A stretch of 43,347 nt of DNA from Euzebyaceae bacterium (GTDB lineage: Bacteria; Actinomycetota; Nitriliruptoria; Euzebyales; Egibacteraceae): positions 1 through 43,347 of the forward strand of contig JACCVM010000056.1 in NCBI GenBank assembly GCA_013698135.1, in the 5' to 3' direction. The notes below the pieces were generated by a model. The model saw nothing but the letters and a program-made list of their open reading frames with translations. It had not been told where the DNA came from and ran no database searches. Positions 25,068-32,606 of the stretch are shown piece by piece (position 1 is the stretch's first letter; each line of letters starts with the position of its first letter). Both the position numbers and the translations under genes were made by a program.

Positions 25068-25793
25068 GTGGATGCGCTCTGGAACGGCCTGCTCGACATC
25101 ATCGAACTCGTGCTGCGGTTCTTTCACACCGCGACGTCACCGCTCTTCGGGGACGCCGCGGCGTGGGGGTGGGCCATCGTCCTGCTCACCGTCGCGGTCC
25201 GGGTGGTCCTGCTGCCGCTGGCGGTGAAGCAGACCAGGTCGCAGCGGGCGATGCAGAAGCTGTCGCCGGAGATGAAGAAGGTGCAGGCCAAGTACAAGAC
25301 CGACCGCAGCCTGATGCGGTCCAATCCGGAGAAGTACAAGGAGCAGCGCCAAAAGCAGCAGGAAGCCATGATGGCGCTGTACAAGGAGCACGGCGTCAAT
25401 CCGGCCGCGGGGTGCCTGCCACTGGTGGCGCAGATGCCAGTGTTCTTCGCCCTGTTCTCCGTGCTCCGCGACGTCGAGCGGCTACCGGAGCTGCGGACCG
25501 CCTCCTTCTATTTCGTCAACAACCTGGCTGCCACGCCCTCACAGGTCGGGCTCGGTGCCTGGGTCCTGATCGTGTTGATGGCGTTGACGACGTTCTACTC
25601 TTCCAAGCAGATGATGGCCGCCAACGTGGTCACATCGGGTCCGCAGGCGCAACAGCAGAAGGTGATGCTGTACGCGATGCCCGTGATGCTCACGGTCTTC
25701 GCCGTCAATCTGTACATCGGCGTGCTGCTGTACTGGATCACGACCAACGGCTGGACCATCGCCCAGCAGTACGTGATGTTCCGGGGCACATGA
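25068..25793 (+). CDS. yidC: Membrane protein insertase YidC
   Basis: 241 aa from GTG 25068, with AGAGGAGA nine bases upstream. Short, Gram-positive type without the periplasmic P1 domain. Hydrophobic segments as in the five-helix core: WAIVLLTVAVRVVLLPLAVK with the groove arginine, a charged cytosolic coiled hairpin (about 60-105, rich in Lys/Gln), GCLPLVAQMPVFFALFSVLRD, then WVLIVLMALTTFYSSKQMM and a final MPVMLTVFAVNLYIGVLLYW. It inserts and folds membrane proteins with or without SecYEG. No lipobox at the N-terminus. Confidence 0.96.
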   Translation: MDALWNGLLDIIELVLRFFHTATSPLFGDAAAWGWAIVLLTVAVRVVLLPLAVKQTRSQRAMQKLSPEMKKVQAKYKTDRSLMRSNPEKYKEQRQKQQEAMMALYKEHGVNPAAGCLPLVAQMPVFFALFSVLRDVERLPELRTASFYFVNNLAATPSQVGLGAWVLIVLMALTTFYSSKQMMAANVVTSGPQAQQQKVMLYAMPVMLTVFAVNLYIGVLLYWITTNGWTIAQQYVMFRGT

Positions 25794-25817
25794 CCCCGAC
25801 AAGGGTGGGAGCAACTC

Positions 25818-26615
25818 ATGCCCAACGGGCCGGCAGGAACGGCAGGCGAAGCGCGACAGGTGCAGGTCACCGGGGCCACCATCTCCGAGGCGGTGGCCGC
25901 GGCGCTGGCCCAGCTTGGTGTGAGCCAGGACGCGGTCGACATCGAGGTGGTGGCCGAACCGCGGCGGGGCTTCTTCGGAAGTCCGAAGCCGGCAGTGGTG
26001 CGAGTTACCCGCAAGGCTCCGCTCCCACCGCCGGTTGCACCCCAGACGTCTTCGAGAACCGAAACGCAGGAGGACCACGTCATGACCGAGACCGACAGCG
26101 GTCCACAAGTCAGTTTGGCGAACAGCGAGGCGCCGTCCGCCGAAGAGCGCATGAACCAGTTGGACGAGGAGGCCGAACTGGCCGCCGACTTCGTCGAGGG
26201 GTTGCTTGACCTGCTCGATCTGCCCGGTGACTTGGAGATCGAGATTCAAGAAGACCAGGCGCTGGTCAATCTGGAGGACGTCGGCAGTGGGCTGCTCATC
26301 GGGCGCCGAGGCGCCACCTTGGACGCGCTGCAGGAACTCGTCCGCTGCGCAGTCCAGCGCCAAACCGAGCGACGATCGCAGGTGCGCGTCGACGTCGAAG
26401 GCTATCGCGGGCGCCACGTGGAAAAGTTGCGCGATCACTGCCGCGAGGCGATCGCCGAGGTGCGAGAGAGCGGCAACCCCGTGCGGTTGGACCCGATGGA
26501 CGCCTACGAGCGCAAGCTGATGCACGACTTGGTGGCCAAGACCGGTGGCGTGACATCCTCCAGTGAGGGCACCGAGCCCAAGCGGCGGGTGGTCATCCAA
26601 CCCGACGAAGGCTGA
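25818..26615 (+). CDS. jag: Jag/KhpB RNA-binding protein (KH-R3H)
   Basis: 265 aa from ATG 25818 with GGGAG upstream. Order: Jag-N domain (about 15-65; RRGFFGSPKPAVVRV), an acidic linker (about 70-130), a KH domain with GSGLLIGRRGATLDALQ (about 156-172), and a C-terminal R3H domain with NPVRLDPMDAYERKLMHD and a TSSSEGTEPKRRVVI tail. KhpB with KhpA binds RNA in Gram-positives and influences cell-wall synthesis and division; in some species it is a target of the PASTA kinase. The placement after yidC is standard. Confidence 0.95.
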   Translation: MPNGPAGTAGEARQVQVTGATISEAVAAALAQLGVSQDAVDIEVVAEPRRGFFGSPKPAVVRVTRKAPLPPPVAPQTSSRTETQEDHVMTETDSGPQVSLANSEAPSAEERMNQLDEEAELAADFVEGLLDLLDLPGDLEIEIQEDQALVNLEDVGSGLLIGRRGATLDALQELVRCAVQRQTERRSQVRVDVEGYRGRHVEKLRDHCREAIAEVRESGNPVRLDPMDAYERKLMHDLVAKTGGVTSSSEGTEPKRRVVIQPDEG

Positions 26616-26707
26616 CGCGCGGGGGCTAAAATGGCAAGCGCGTGGTTTACGTTATGTATTCCCTATTTGGCTTCATGAGCGCCGAGTAGACTCGACCATT
26701 GACCCGT

Positions 26708-26723
26708 TGTTGCACGTGAAACT
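26708..26723. other. parS-like site upstream of rsmG
   Basis: TGTTGCACGTGAAACT differs from the parS consensus TGTTTCACGTGAAACA at two positions: the degenerate fifth base and the last base. The CACGTG core and both half-sites are intact. It is intergenic, 55 bases before rsmG and 1.65 kb before parB, as expected for a ParB nucleation site near the origin. Confidence 0.8.
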
Positions 26724-26777
26724 TCCTCGGCGTTGTCCAGCCTGAGCTAGATTCGGAGCGAGTATCTGGGGCAGGGC

Positions 26778-27488
26778 TTGATCATAGGTCAGGGCCCGAA
26801 CGGACCGCAGCGGACCGCTGAGCGCGTTTCGCCTGGTGACCGGGCTCTTCTCCACCAGTTCGCAGACCTATTGCGCAGCAGCCCGCATAACCTCGTGGCC
26901 GCCGGTGACCACGACGCCCTTTATGATCGCCACATACTGGAAAGCTGGGCGGTGGCGGACGCACTGTCCTGCACTGGGCGCTGGCTGGACCTGGGCACCG
27001 GGGGTGGACTGCCAGGGCTGGTGGCCGCCGTTCGTCACCGCGACGTGGAGTGGGTGCTGGTGGACGCCACCCGCAAGAAGCTCGTCGCGGTCGATTCGTT
27101 CGTAGCTGAGCTCGGGCTCGACAACGTCCGAACCGTCCACGGGCGGGCCGAGGAGTTGGCACACGGTCCCCTTCGAGGGGCGTGCTCGGGCGTGCTGGCT
27201 CGTGCTGTCGCCCCGCTGAGCACCCTGATCGAACTCGCTCGCGGGTTTCTGGCGCCGGCGGGTTGGCTGGCCGCCGTCAAGGGTCCGGCATGGCGGACGG
27301 AGCTGTCGGAGGCCACCCAAGGTTTGCGGCAACTGGGGTACCAGTCCGTATCCACAGCCGCGGTGCCTGACACGGTCCGGCCCACCTGGCTTGTTACCAT
27401 GCGGGCAGTTGGGTTCCCGCCTGCCGGGTACCCGCGCCGGACGGGGCTCCCTCGCGGTGCCCCCCTCGGAAGGCCCCCGTTGCTCTGA
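26778..27488 (+). CDS. rsmG: 16S rRNA (guanine-N7) methyltransferase RsmG
   Basis: 236 aa from TTG 26778, the only start that keeps the N-terminus; GGGGCAGGG just upstream could serve as ribosome site. SAM-binding Rossmann fold: WLDLGTGGGLPGLVAAV (motif I), VLVDATRKKLVAVDSFV, then VRTVHGRAEEL and GVLARAVAPLSTLIELARGFL, and WLAAVKGP. RsmG (GidB) methylates G527 of 16S rRNA; loss gives low-level streptomycin resistance. The C-terminal tail is Pro/Gly/Arg-rich and longer than usual. Its stop overlaps the parA ATG (TGATG). Confidence 0.93.
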   Translation: MIIGQGPNGPQRTAERVSPGDRALLHQFADLLRSSPHNLVAAGDHDALYDRHILESWAVADALSCTGRWLDLGTGGGLPGLVAAVRHRDVEWVLVDATRKKLVAVDSFVAELGLDNVRTVHGRAEELAHGPLRGACSGVLARAVAPLSTLIELARGFLAPAGWLAAVKGPAWRTELSEATQGLRQLGYQSVSTAAVPDTVRPTWLVTMRAVGFPPAGYPRRTGLPRGAPLGRPPLL

Positions 27489-28366
27489 TGACCCGCTGGT
27501 ATCGCTACTGGGCTCGTGCCCGGCCCGCGTCTCTCCTCCCGCCTGTTCCACGTGAAACGCGCGAGCCGCGGGCGCAGATTCTCACCATCGCCAATCAGAA
27601 GGGCGGCGTGGGAAAGACCACCACGGCGGTCAATCTGGCGGGAACGCTGGCCACCTTGGGGTTGCGCATTCTGCTGGTCGATCTCGATCCGCAGGCCAAC
27701 GCCACCTCCGGTGTCGGCGCCCGCGTCCAGCCGGGACAGGCCAGCGTCTACGACGTGTTGGTCTGCGACGCGTCTGCCAAGGAAGTCATCGAGCCCACGA
27801 GTGTGCCGGACCTGTTTGTGCTGCCGGCCACACTTGACCTGGCCGGCGCGGAGATTGAACTGGTCAGCGCCTTCAGCCGCGAGCAGAAGTTGCGACGTGC
27901 ACTGCAGCCGCTGTCCGCCGACTTCGACCTGATCCTCATCGACTGCCCGCCGAGCCTCGGGCTGCTCACGGTCAACGCGTTGTCCGCTGGCGACGGCGTC
28001 ATCGTGCCGGTCCAGTGCGAATACTACGCTCTGGAGGGCTTGCACACGCTGCAACACAACACCGACCTGATCCGCGACCACCTCAACCCGGGACTGCAGA
28101 TCACGGGCTACGTGATGACCATGATGGACGGTCGAACCCGGCTGAGCCAGCAGGTGGTGGACGAGGTGATCGGCCACTTCGGCGAGCAGGTGTTCCGGAC
28201 CCGCATCCCGCGGTCGGTCCGGCTGGCGGAGGCGCCGAGCTACGGGCTGCCGATCAGCGCATTCGATCCCGCCTGCCGGGGCGCGATGGCCTACCGCCGG
28301 CTCGCGGGCGAACTGCTGGCCCGCGTCGGGCTGACCGAGAGATCCCCGCAAGGAGTACCGGCATGA
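27488..28366 (+). CDS. parA: Chromosome partitioning ATPase ParA (Soj)
   Basis: 292 aa from ATG 27488, overlapping the rsmG stop. A 28-residue basic/aromatic N-terminal extension precedes the fold. Deviant Walker A KGGVGKTT (38-45), A' motif LLVDLDPQANATSG, Walker B LILIDCPPSLGLLT, and a C-terminal block FRTRIPRSVRLAEAPSYG typical of chromosomal ParA. It binds DNA as an ATP dimer and moves ParB-parS complexes. A parS-like site is built into codons 19-24. The stop overlaps the parB start (ATGA). Confidence 0.97.
   Translation: MTRWYRYWARARPASLLPPVPRETREPRAQILTIANQKGGVGKTTTAVNLAGTLATLGLRILLVDLDPQANATSGVGARVQPGQASVYDVLVCDASAKEVIEPTSVPDLFVLPATLDLAGAEIELVSAFSREQKLRRALQPLSADFDLILIDCPPSLGLLTVNALSAGDGVIVPVQCEYYALEGLHTLQHNTDLIRDHLNPGLQITGYVMTMMDGRTRLSQQVVDEVIGHFGEQVFRTRIPRSVRLAEAPSYGLPISAFDPACRGAMAYRRLAGELLARVGLTERSPQGVPA
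27544..27559. other. parS-like site inside parA
   Basis: TGTTCCACGTGAAACG matches the parS consensus TGTTTCACGTGAAACA except at the degenerate fifth and the last base. It lies within the first 25 codons of parA, coding Pro-Val-Pro-Arg-Glu-Thr. A site in this location is common because parS can nucleate within genes; it may also let ParB regulate its own operon. Confidence 0.8.
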
Positions 28367-29250
28367 ACCGAGCGAGCGGACTCGGTAGGGGCCTCGGGGC
28401 GCTGATCCCCACGGCTGGCCCGGGGCGCAGCGGCCTGGTGACCTTGCGGCTGTCCACGATCCACCCCAATCCCAGGCAGCCTCGTGCCGCCTTCGACGAG
28501 AAGGCGCTGGAGGAGCTGGCGCAGTCCCTGCGGGAGGTCGGGCTACTGCAGCCGATCCTGGTGCGGCCGACCGGGGACCGGCAGTACGAGATCATCGCCG
28601 GCGAGCGGCGCTTTCGGGCGGCTCGCCTGGCTGGGCTGGAGGAGATCCCGGCAATCCTGCGGCATACCGATGACGCCGCGTTGCTGACCGAGGCACTGAT
28701 CGAAAACCTCCACCGAGCCGACCTGGGTCCCCTCGAGGAGGCGGCCGCCCTGCAACAGCTCCTGGATGACTTCGCGCTCACCCATGAGGAGCTGGCGCGA
28801 CGGCTGGGCAAGTCGCGGTCGGCGGTGTCCAACGCGCTCCGGCTGCTGGCGCTGCCGGCCGAGCTGCAGCGGGCGGTGGCGGCCGGCTCCCTCAGCGCTG
28901 GGCATGCCAGGACGCTGCTCGGCGCTGGCGACCCGGGGCTACAGCAGCGGCTGGCCCAGCGAGTGATCGCCGGGGAGCTGTCCGTTCGGGCCACCGAGGA
29001 GCTGGTCCGAGTGGCCTGCGCCGACGCCACGGCGACGATGGGGCAGCTGGCACAGTCCGCGCAACGCCGGCGGCATACCCCGTATGACGATCTGCAGCGG
29101 CGGCTGACCGATGCGCTGGCGACGAGGGTGCAGATCCGTGGCACCGCCAGGCGCGGTCGCATCGTCATCGACTATGCGGGCACTGAGGATCTCCAACGGC
29201 TGTTGCACGTGTTCGGCCGTGGCACCGGCCAGGCGCTGGCCGGCGAATAG
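28363..29250 (+). CDS. parB: Chromosome partitioning protein ParB (Spo0J)
   Basis: 295 aa from ATG 28363 with AAGGAG eight bases upstream. Starts with the ParA-stimulating basic peptide GLGRGLGALIP. N-terminal CTPase domain: IHPNPRQPR, LREVGLLQPILVRP, GERRFRAA (80-87, CTP/triphosphate binding) and LIENLHRADLGPLEEA. Central helix-turn-helix (about 139-162: HEELARRLGKSRSAVSNALRL) reads parS. C-terminal dimer domain ends in IDYAGTEDLQRLLHVF. ParB slides on DNA as a CTP clamp. Convergent with the Ddl gene; the 29-base gap holds only a weak GCCGC-TGA-GCGGC hairpin (29259-29271). Confidence 0.97.
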   Translation: MNRASGLGRGLGALIPTAGPGRSGLVTLRLSTIHPNPRQPRAAFDEKALEELAQSLREVGLLQPILVRPTGDRQYEIIAGERRFRAARLAGLEEIPAILRHTDDAALLTEALIENLHRADLGPLEEAAALQQLLDDFALTHEELARRLGKSRSAVSNALRLLALPAELQRAVAAGSLSAGHARTLLGAGDPGLQQRLAQRVIAGELSVRATEELVRVACADATATMGQLAQSAQRRRHTPYDDLQRRLTDALATRVQIRGTARRGRIVIDYAGTEDLQRLLHVFGRGTGQALAGE

Positions 29251-29279
29251 ACCGCAAGGCCGCTGAGCGGCGGGGCAGC

Positions 29280-30245
29280 TCAGGGCGTCACGGCGGCGTC
29301 AACCCGCAGGCCGGCCGAGGCCAGCGCCTCCGCAAGGACGCGCTCGCACAGATCAGGAAATAACCAGCCGTGGGCGGCTGCGGCCATCGGCAGCAGCGAG
29401 GTCTCGGTCATGCCTGGGCAGGTGTCAAGCTCCAGCAGCCACGGGCGGCCGCCGCCGTCGACGATCATGTCGGCGCGGGTGACATGCCGACACCCGGCGA
29501 GCCTCCAGGCGGCTTCGCCCATGGCCACGCAGGCGGCGAGTGTGTCGTGCGGCAGGCGTGCGGGAGCATGGAACTGGGTTGCGCCGTGCGTGTAGCGGGC
29601 GCTGAAGTCGTAGGGGCCGGTTCGCGGCGCGATCTCCACCGGCGGCAGAACGTCGTCGCCGACGATGGACACCGCCACTTCAACCCCCTCGACGAAGCGC
29701 TCGATGAGCACGACGTCGTCATAGCTATAGGCGGCCACCAGCGCAGCCGGCAGGGCGCTGGCTTCCGGCACCAGCCGCACACCCAGTGCCGCCCCGCCGT
29801 GGGATGGTTTGACCACGACAGGGGTGCCGAGGCGCTCGATGACACGGTCGAGGGCCTGGACCGCGCCCATGTCGCGGATGGCGTCGATCGACAGGGCCAC
29901 CCACTCGGGCGTGTCCACGCCGCCGCGCCGGTACACCCCCTTGGCCACCACCTTGTCCCAGGCCAGAGCGGACGCCACCGCGTCCGGCCCGGTGTAGGGC
30001 ATCCCGAGCAGATCGAGCAACCCCTGAATGGTGCCGTCCTCACCGGCCTTGCCGTGCAAGGCCAGGTAGACGGCCTCGTCGTCGCCGTTCACCAGCGCGG
30101 GCACCAGACGGTCGTCCAGGTCGAGGCGCGTGACGCTGTGCCCGCGGTCAGCCAGCGCCTCGGCGACGCGACCGCCCGATCGCAAGCTGACGTCGCGCTC
30201 GAGTGACAGCCCGCCGCTTAGGACGGCCACCTTGACCGGCCTCAT
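29280..30245 (-). CDS. D-alanine--D-alanine ligase family protein, altered active site
   Basis: 321 aa; its ATG overlaps the aminotransferase stop. Family marks: SGGLSLERDVSLRSG (E16), LHGKAGEDGTIQG (H64), PYTG, VVVKPS (K146), YDFSARYTHGATQFHAP (Y218) and PGMTETSLLP. Against E. coli DdlB three changes stand out: the GSS loop that binds the first D-Ala reads GGAALG (Ser150 position is Ala152), the preceding Glu is Gly, and the Mg2+ ligand Asn272 is Asp274 (ELD instead of ExN). It may be a normal Ddl variant, an ATP-grasp enzyme with another substrate, or a second paralogue. The aminotransferase partner supports an amino-acid or dipeptide pathway. Confidence 0.85.
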   Translation of the reverse strand: MRPVKVAVLSGGLSLERDVSLRSGGRVAEALADRGHSVTRLDLDDRLVPALVNGDDEAVYLALHGKAGEDGTIQGLLDLLGMPYTGPDAVASALAWDKVVAKGVYRRGGVDTPEWVALSIDAIRDMGAVQALDRVIERLGTPVVVKPSHGGAALGVRLVPEASALPAALVAAYSYDDVVLIERFVEGVEVAVSIVGDDVLPPVEIAPRTGPYDFSARYTHGATQFHAPARLPHDTLAACVAMGEAAWRLAGCRHVTRADMIVDGGGRPWLLELDTCPGMTETSLLPMAAAAHGWLFPDLCERVLAEALASAGLRVDAAVTP

Positions 30246-31489
30246 CGCCGATCGCCGAAGATCGCGTCCATGAGCTCGACCTCTTCGTGCAGCACCTCGG
30301 CCAGCCGCCGGACACCTTCACGGATGCGATCGGCCGGAGGAAAGCAGAACGACAGCCGCAGCTCGGCAGCACCGCTGCCGTCGGCGTAGAACCCGGCGCC
30401 GGGGACGTACGCCACGCGCGCACTCAGGGCTTTGGGCAGCAGCTGGCGGGCATCGACGCCGTCGGGAAGCCGGACCCAAACGAACAGACCGCCGGTGGGA
30501 GCGGTCCAGGAACAGCCTGGCGGAAAGCTGGCCGCAAGCTCGTCGAGCAGGGCGGTGCAGCGACGGCGGTAGACGTCGCGGAAGACCTCGATCTGGCGCA
30601 GCCACGGCTGTGTGGCGAACCAGCGTTCCGCCACGTGCTGGGTCAGATTGGACTGGCACAGGTCGGCGGCTTCCTTGAGCAGCACCAGCTTGTCGCGAAC
30701 GGGCTCGGCGGCCGCCACCCAACCGATGCGCAGCCCAGGGGACAGGATCTTGGACAGCGTCCCGACATACAGGACACGATCGGGGGCCAGCGAACGCAGG
30801 GCGGGACGCAACTCGCCCTTGAAGTCCAGCAGCCCGTACGGGTTGTCCTCCACGACCAGCAGGTCGTGGGACTCGGCGAGGGCGACGACCTGCTCGCGAC
30901 GCTGCACCGACATCGACGAGCCGGCAGGGTTCTGGTGGTTCGGGATGGTGTAGAGGAACTTGGCACTGCGGCCGGCCGCTGCGAGGCGCTGCAACGCGGC
31001 CTCCAAGGCGACAGGGTCCATGCCCTCGTCATCCATGGCGACATGCACCACCTCGGCCTGGTAGGAGGCGAACGCGCCCAGCGCACCGACGTAGGAGGGT
31101 CCCTCCGCCAGCACCACGTCGCCGGGATCGCAGAACAGCTTGGCGACCAAGTCCAGCGCCTGCTGCCCACCGGTGGTCACCACCAGATCGTCGGCTTGCG
31201 CCCGAACACCCTCGGCCGCCATCACCTCGGTGAGTTGCTGGCGTAGCGCCGGCAGACCCTGGCCCTCTCCGTACTGCATCGCCGCCGGCCCAGCGTCGCG
31301 GATCACCGCCTGGGTTACCTCCGCGAGCGCGTGGTAGTCCAAGGCTGCGGTGTAGGGCATGCCGCCGGCGAGCGACACCACCTCGGGGCGGTTGGCGACG
31401 GCGAACAACGCACGGATCTCCGAGGCGTTCATCCCGTGCGCTCGGCTGGCGTACCGGGCTCGGAAGCGGTCGAGGTAGATCTCGGTCAC
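30242..31489 (-). CDS. PLP-dependent class-I aminotransferase
   Basis: 415 aa from GTG 31489; the frame continues to 31573 but those residues (basic, no homology pattern) are unlikely to be used. Fold-type I aminotransferase: SLAGGMPY near the N-terminus, QYGEGQGLPALRQQL, TTGGQQALDLVAKLFCDPGDVVLAEGPSY, PNHQNPAGSSM, EDNPYG (Asp binding the pyridine N), TLSKILSPGLRIGW (PLP lysine in SK) and RLSFCFP. This matches the LysN/2-aminoadipate transaminase-like group without the GntR domain of MocR regulators. Substrate unknown. It overlaps the Ddl homologue by four bases, so the two are one operon. Confidence 0.92.
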   Translation of the reverse strand: MTEIYLDRFRARYASRAHGMNASEIRALFAVANRPEVVSLAGGMPYTAALDYHALAEVTQAVIRDAGPAAMQYGEGQGLPALRQQLTEVMAAEGVRAQADDLVVTTGGQQALDLVAKLFCDPGDVVLAEGPSYVGALGAFASYQAEVVHVAMDDEGMDPVALEAALQRLAAAGRSAKFLYTIPNHQNPAGSSMSVQRREQVVALAESHDLLVVEDNPYGLLDFKGELRPALRSLAPDRVLYVGTLSKILSPGLRIGWVAAAEPVRDKLVLLKEAADLCQSNLTQHVAERWFATQPWLRQIEVFRDVYRRRCTALLDELAASFPPGCSWTAPTGGLFVWVRLPDGVDARQLLPKALSARVAYVPGAGFYADGSGAAELRLSFCFPPADRIREGVRRLAEVLHEEVELMDAIFGDRR

Positions 31490-31664
31490 ACGGGCTCTCT
31501 CGCGTCGGCGCCGGCGTGCCGAGCGTACAACGGCCTTGTCCGACAGGGCCGGCGCTGCGGGATGCCGGTACACTGACGTGCCCGGACGGCCCGAAGAGAA
31601 CCTCGGTCAGCGAAGCCGCAAGCTGAGCGCGGGTTCGAGGTCCGGCGAAGAGAAAGGGAGCGAG

Positions 31665-31895
31665 GTGGGAGACGATCGCGCCCCAGTGATTGCGCTCAAC
31701 CCGTTGGGCGGTGCACCGCCGGACCACCCGATGGGACTCGGCGAGGACAGCGGGCCCAACCCGATGGTGCGTGCCGCCGTTGGCCTACTGGTGGGCCTGG
31801 CTGCCGGCGCGGTAGCCGCCGCGCTCACGCCACGACCCGATCGAGCGCGACGCAGCCCCGCGACATCGGGTGCACTCGCCTCGGCGGACAGCTGA
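31665..31895 (+). CDS. 76-aa single-span membrane protein
   Basis: Start GTG 31665 is chosen for the AAGGGAG just upstream; an in-frame ATG/GTG further back would add a polar stretch with no pattern. N-terminal polar part with Pro/Gly/Asp (NPLGGAPPDHPMGLGEDSG), one membrane span MVRAAVGLLVGLAAGAVAAAL, and a short basic/Ser-Ala tail. No family recognised. Divergent from the aminotransferase and 11 bases before the GNAT gene, so probably expressed with it. TACACT at 31569-31574 could be its -10. Confidence 0.5.
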   Translation: MGDDRAPVIALNPLGGAPPDHPMGLGEDSGPNPMVRAAVGLLVGLAAGAVAAALTPRPDRARRSPATSGALASADS

Positions 31896-31906
31896 GCGCG
31901 CCGGTC

Positions 31907-32563
31907 GTGGCACGCCGCATCCATGATCTGTCGCTGTCGGGTCTTGGCGACCTGCCTCCGACCTGTCGGTCGTGTGTGTTCTGGGAGCTCGCGGGCGCGC
32001 AGCGCGGCCCGGTGCGCGGCCAGGAGACGCTGGCGGCCAACGGCAAGGAGGCTTGGTGGCAGGCCACCCAGCTTGAGTGGGGAACGCCCGGCAAGGCGCT
32101 GTACGTCGACGACCGTCCTGTGGGCTACGCCACCTTCGCGCCAGCCGAACACTTCCCCCGAGTGCGGCGGATGGGGCAGGCCGTGTCCGAGGATGCCCTG
32201 TTGCTGGCGGTGTTGTGGGTGCATCCCGACCACCGCGGAACCGGTGCAGCCAAGATGCTGCTGCAGAGTGTGCTGCGGGAAACCCACCGGCGGGGCTGCC
32301 GGGCCCTGGAGGCTTATGGTGCCCGCCATCTCACCACGGGCGGCCGCTTGTCGACGTGTCTGATCCCCGAGGACTTTTTGCTAGCCAACGGCTTTGAACT
32401 GCTCCATAACCACGGGGACTACCCGCTGCTGCGCCTCGACCTCCGCAAGACCGTGCGCTGGCAGGAATCGGTGAGCCACGCCCTGGAAGGGGTGGTCTCG
32501 GCGTTGAGCCGGCGTGAGCGCGCGAGGGTCCCGGCGCGCCCGGCGATGGAGGCGCGTCGCTAG
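31907..32563 (+). CDS. GNAT-family N-acetyltransferase
   Basis: 218 aa from GTG 31907. An N-terminal DLPPTCRSCVFWEL motif with a Cys-x2-Cys pair precedes the GNAT fold; VDDRPVGYATF is the central strand pair, and LWVHPDHRGTGAAKMLLQSVL is motif A, where acetyl-CoA binds. C-terminal part with FLLANGFELLHNHGDYPLLRLDL completes the fold; the basic tail is probably disordered. GNAT proteins of this C-x2-C type are found near parAB in other actinobacteria, but the substrate is not known. Convergent with cwlM; 43-base gap without a clear terminator. Confidence 0.85.
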   Translation: MARRIHDLSLSGLGDLPPTCRSCVFWELAGAQRGPVRGQETLAANGKEAWWQATQLEWGTPGKALYVDDRPVGYATFAPAEHFPRVRRMGQAVSEDALLLAVLWVHPDHRGTGAAKMLLQSVLRETHRRGCRALEAYGARHLTTGGRLSTCLIPEDFLLANGFELLHNHGDYPLLRLDLRKTVRWQESVSHALEGVVSALSRRERARVPARPAMEARR

Positions 32564-32606
32564 GGCGCGCTAACCGCCGCGCTTTATGAGCGCCGGGAGC
32601 ATGGGG

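Noticed and set aside
29203..29218. TGTTGCACGTGTTCGG as a third parS site
   Set aside because: Only the left half matches; the right half lacks GAAAC, and it lies in parB codons.
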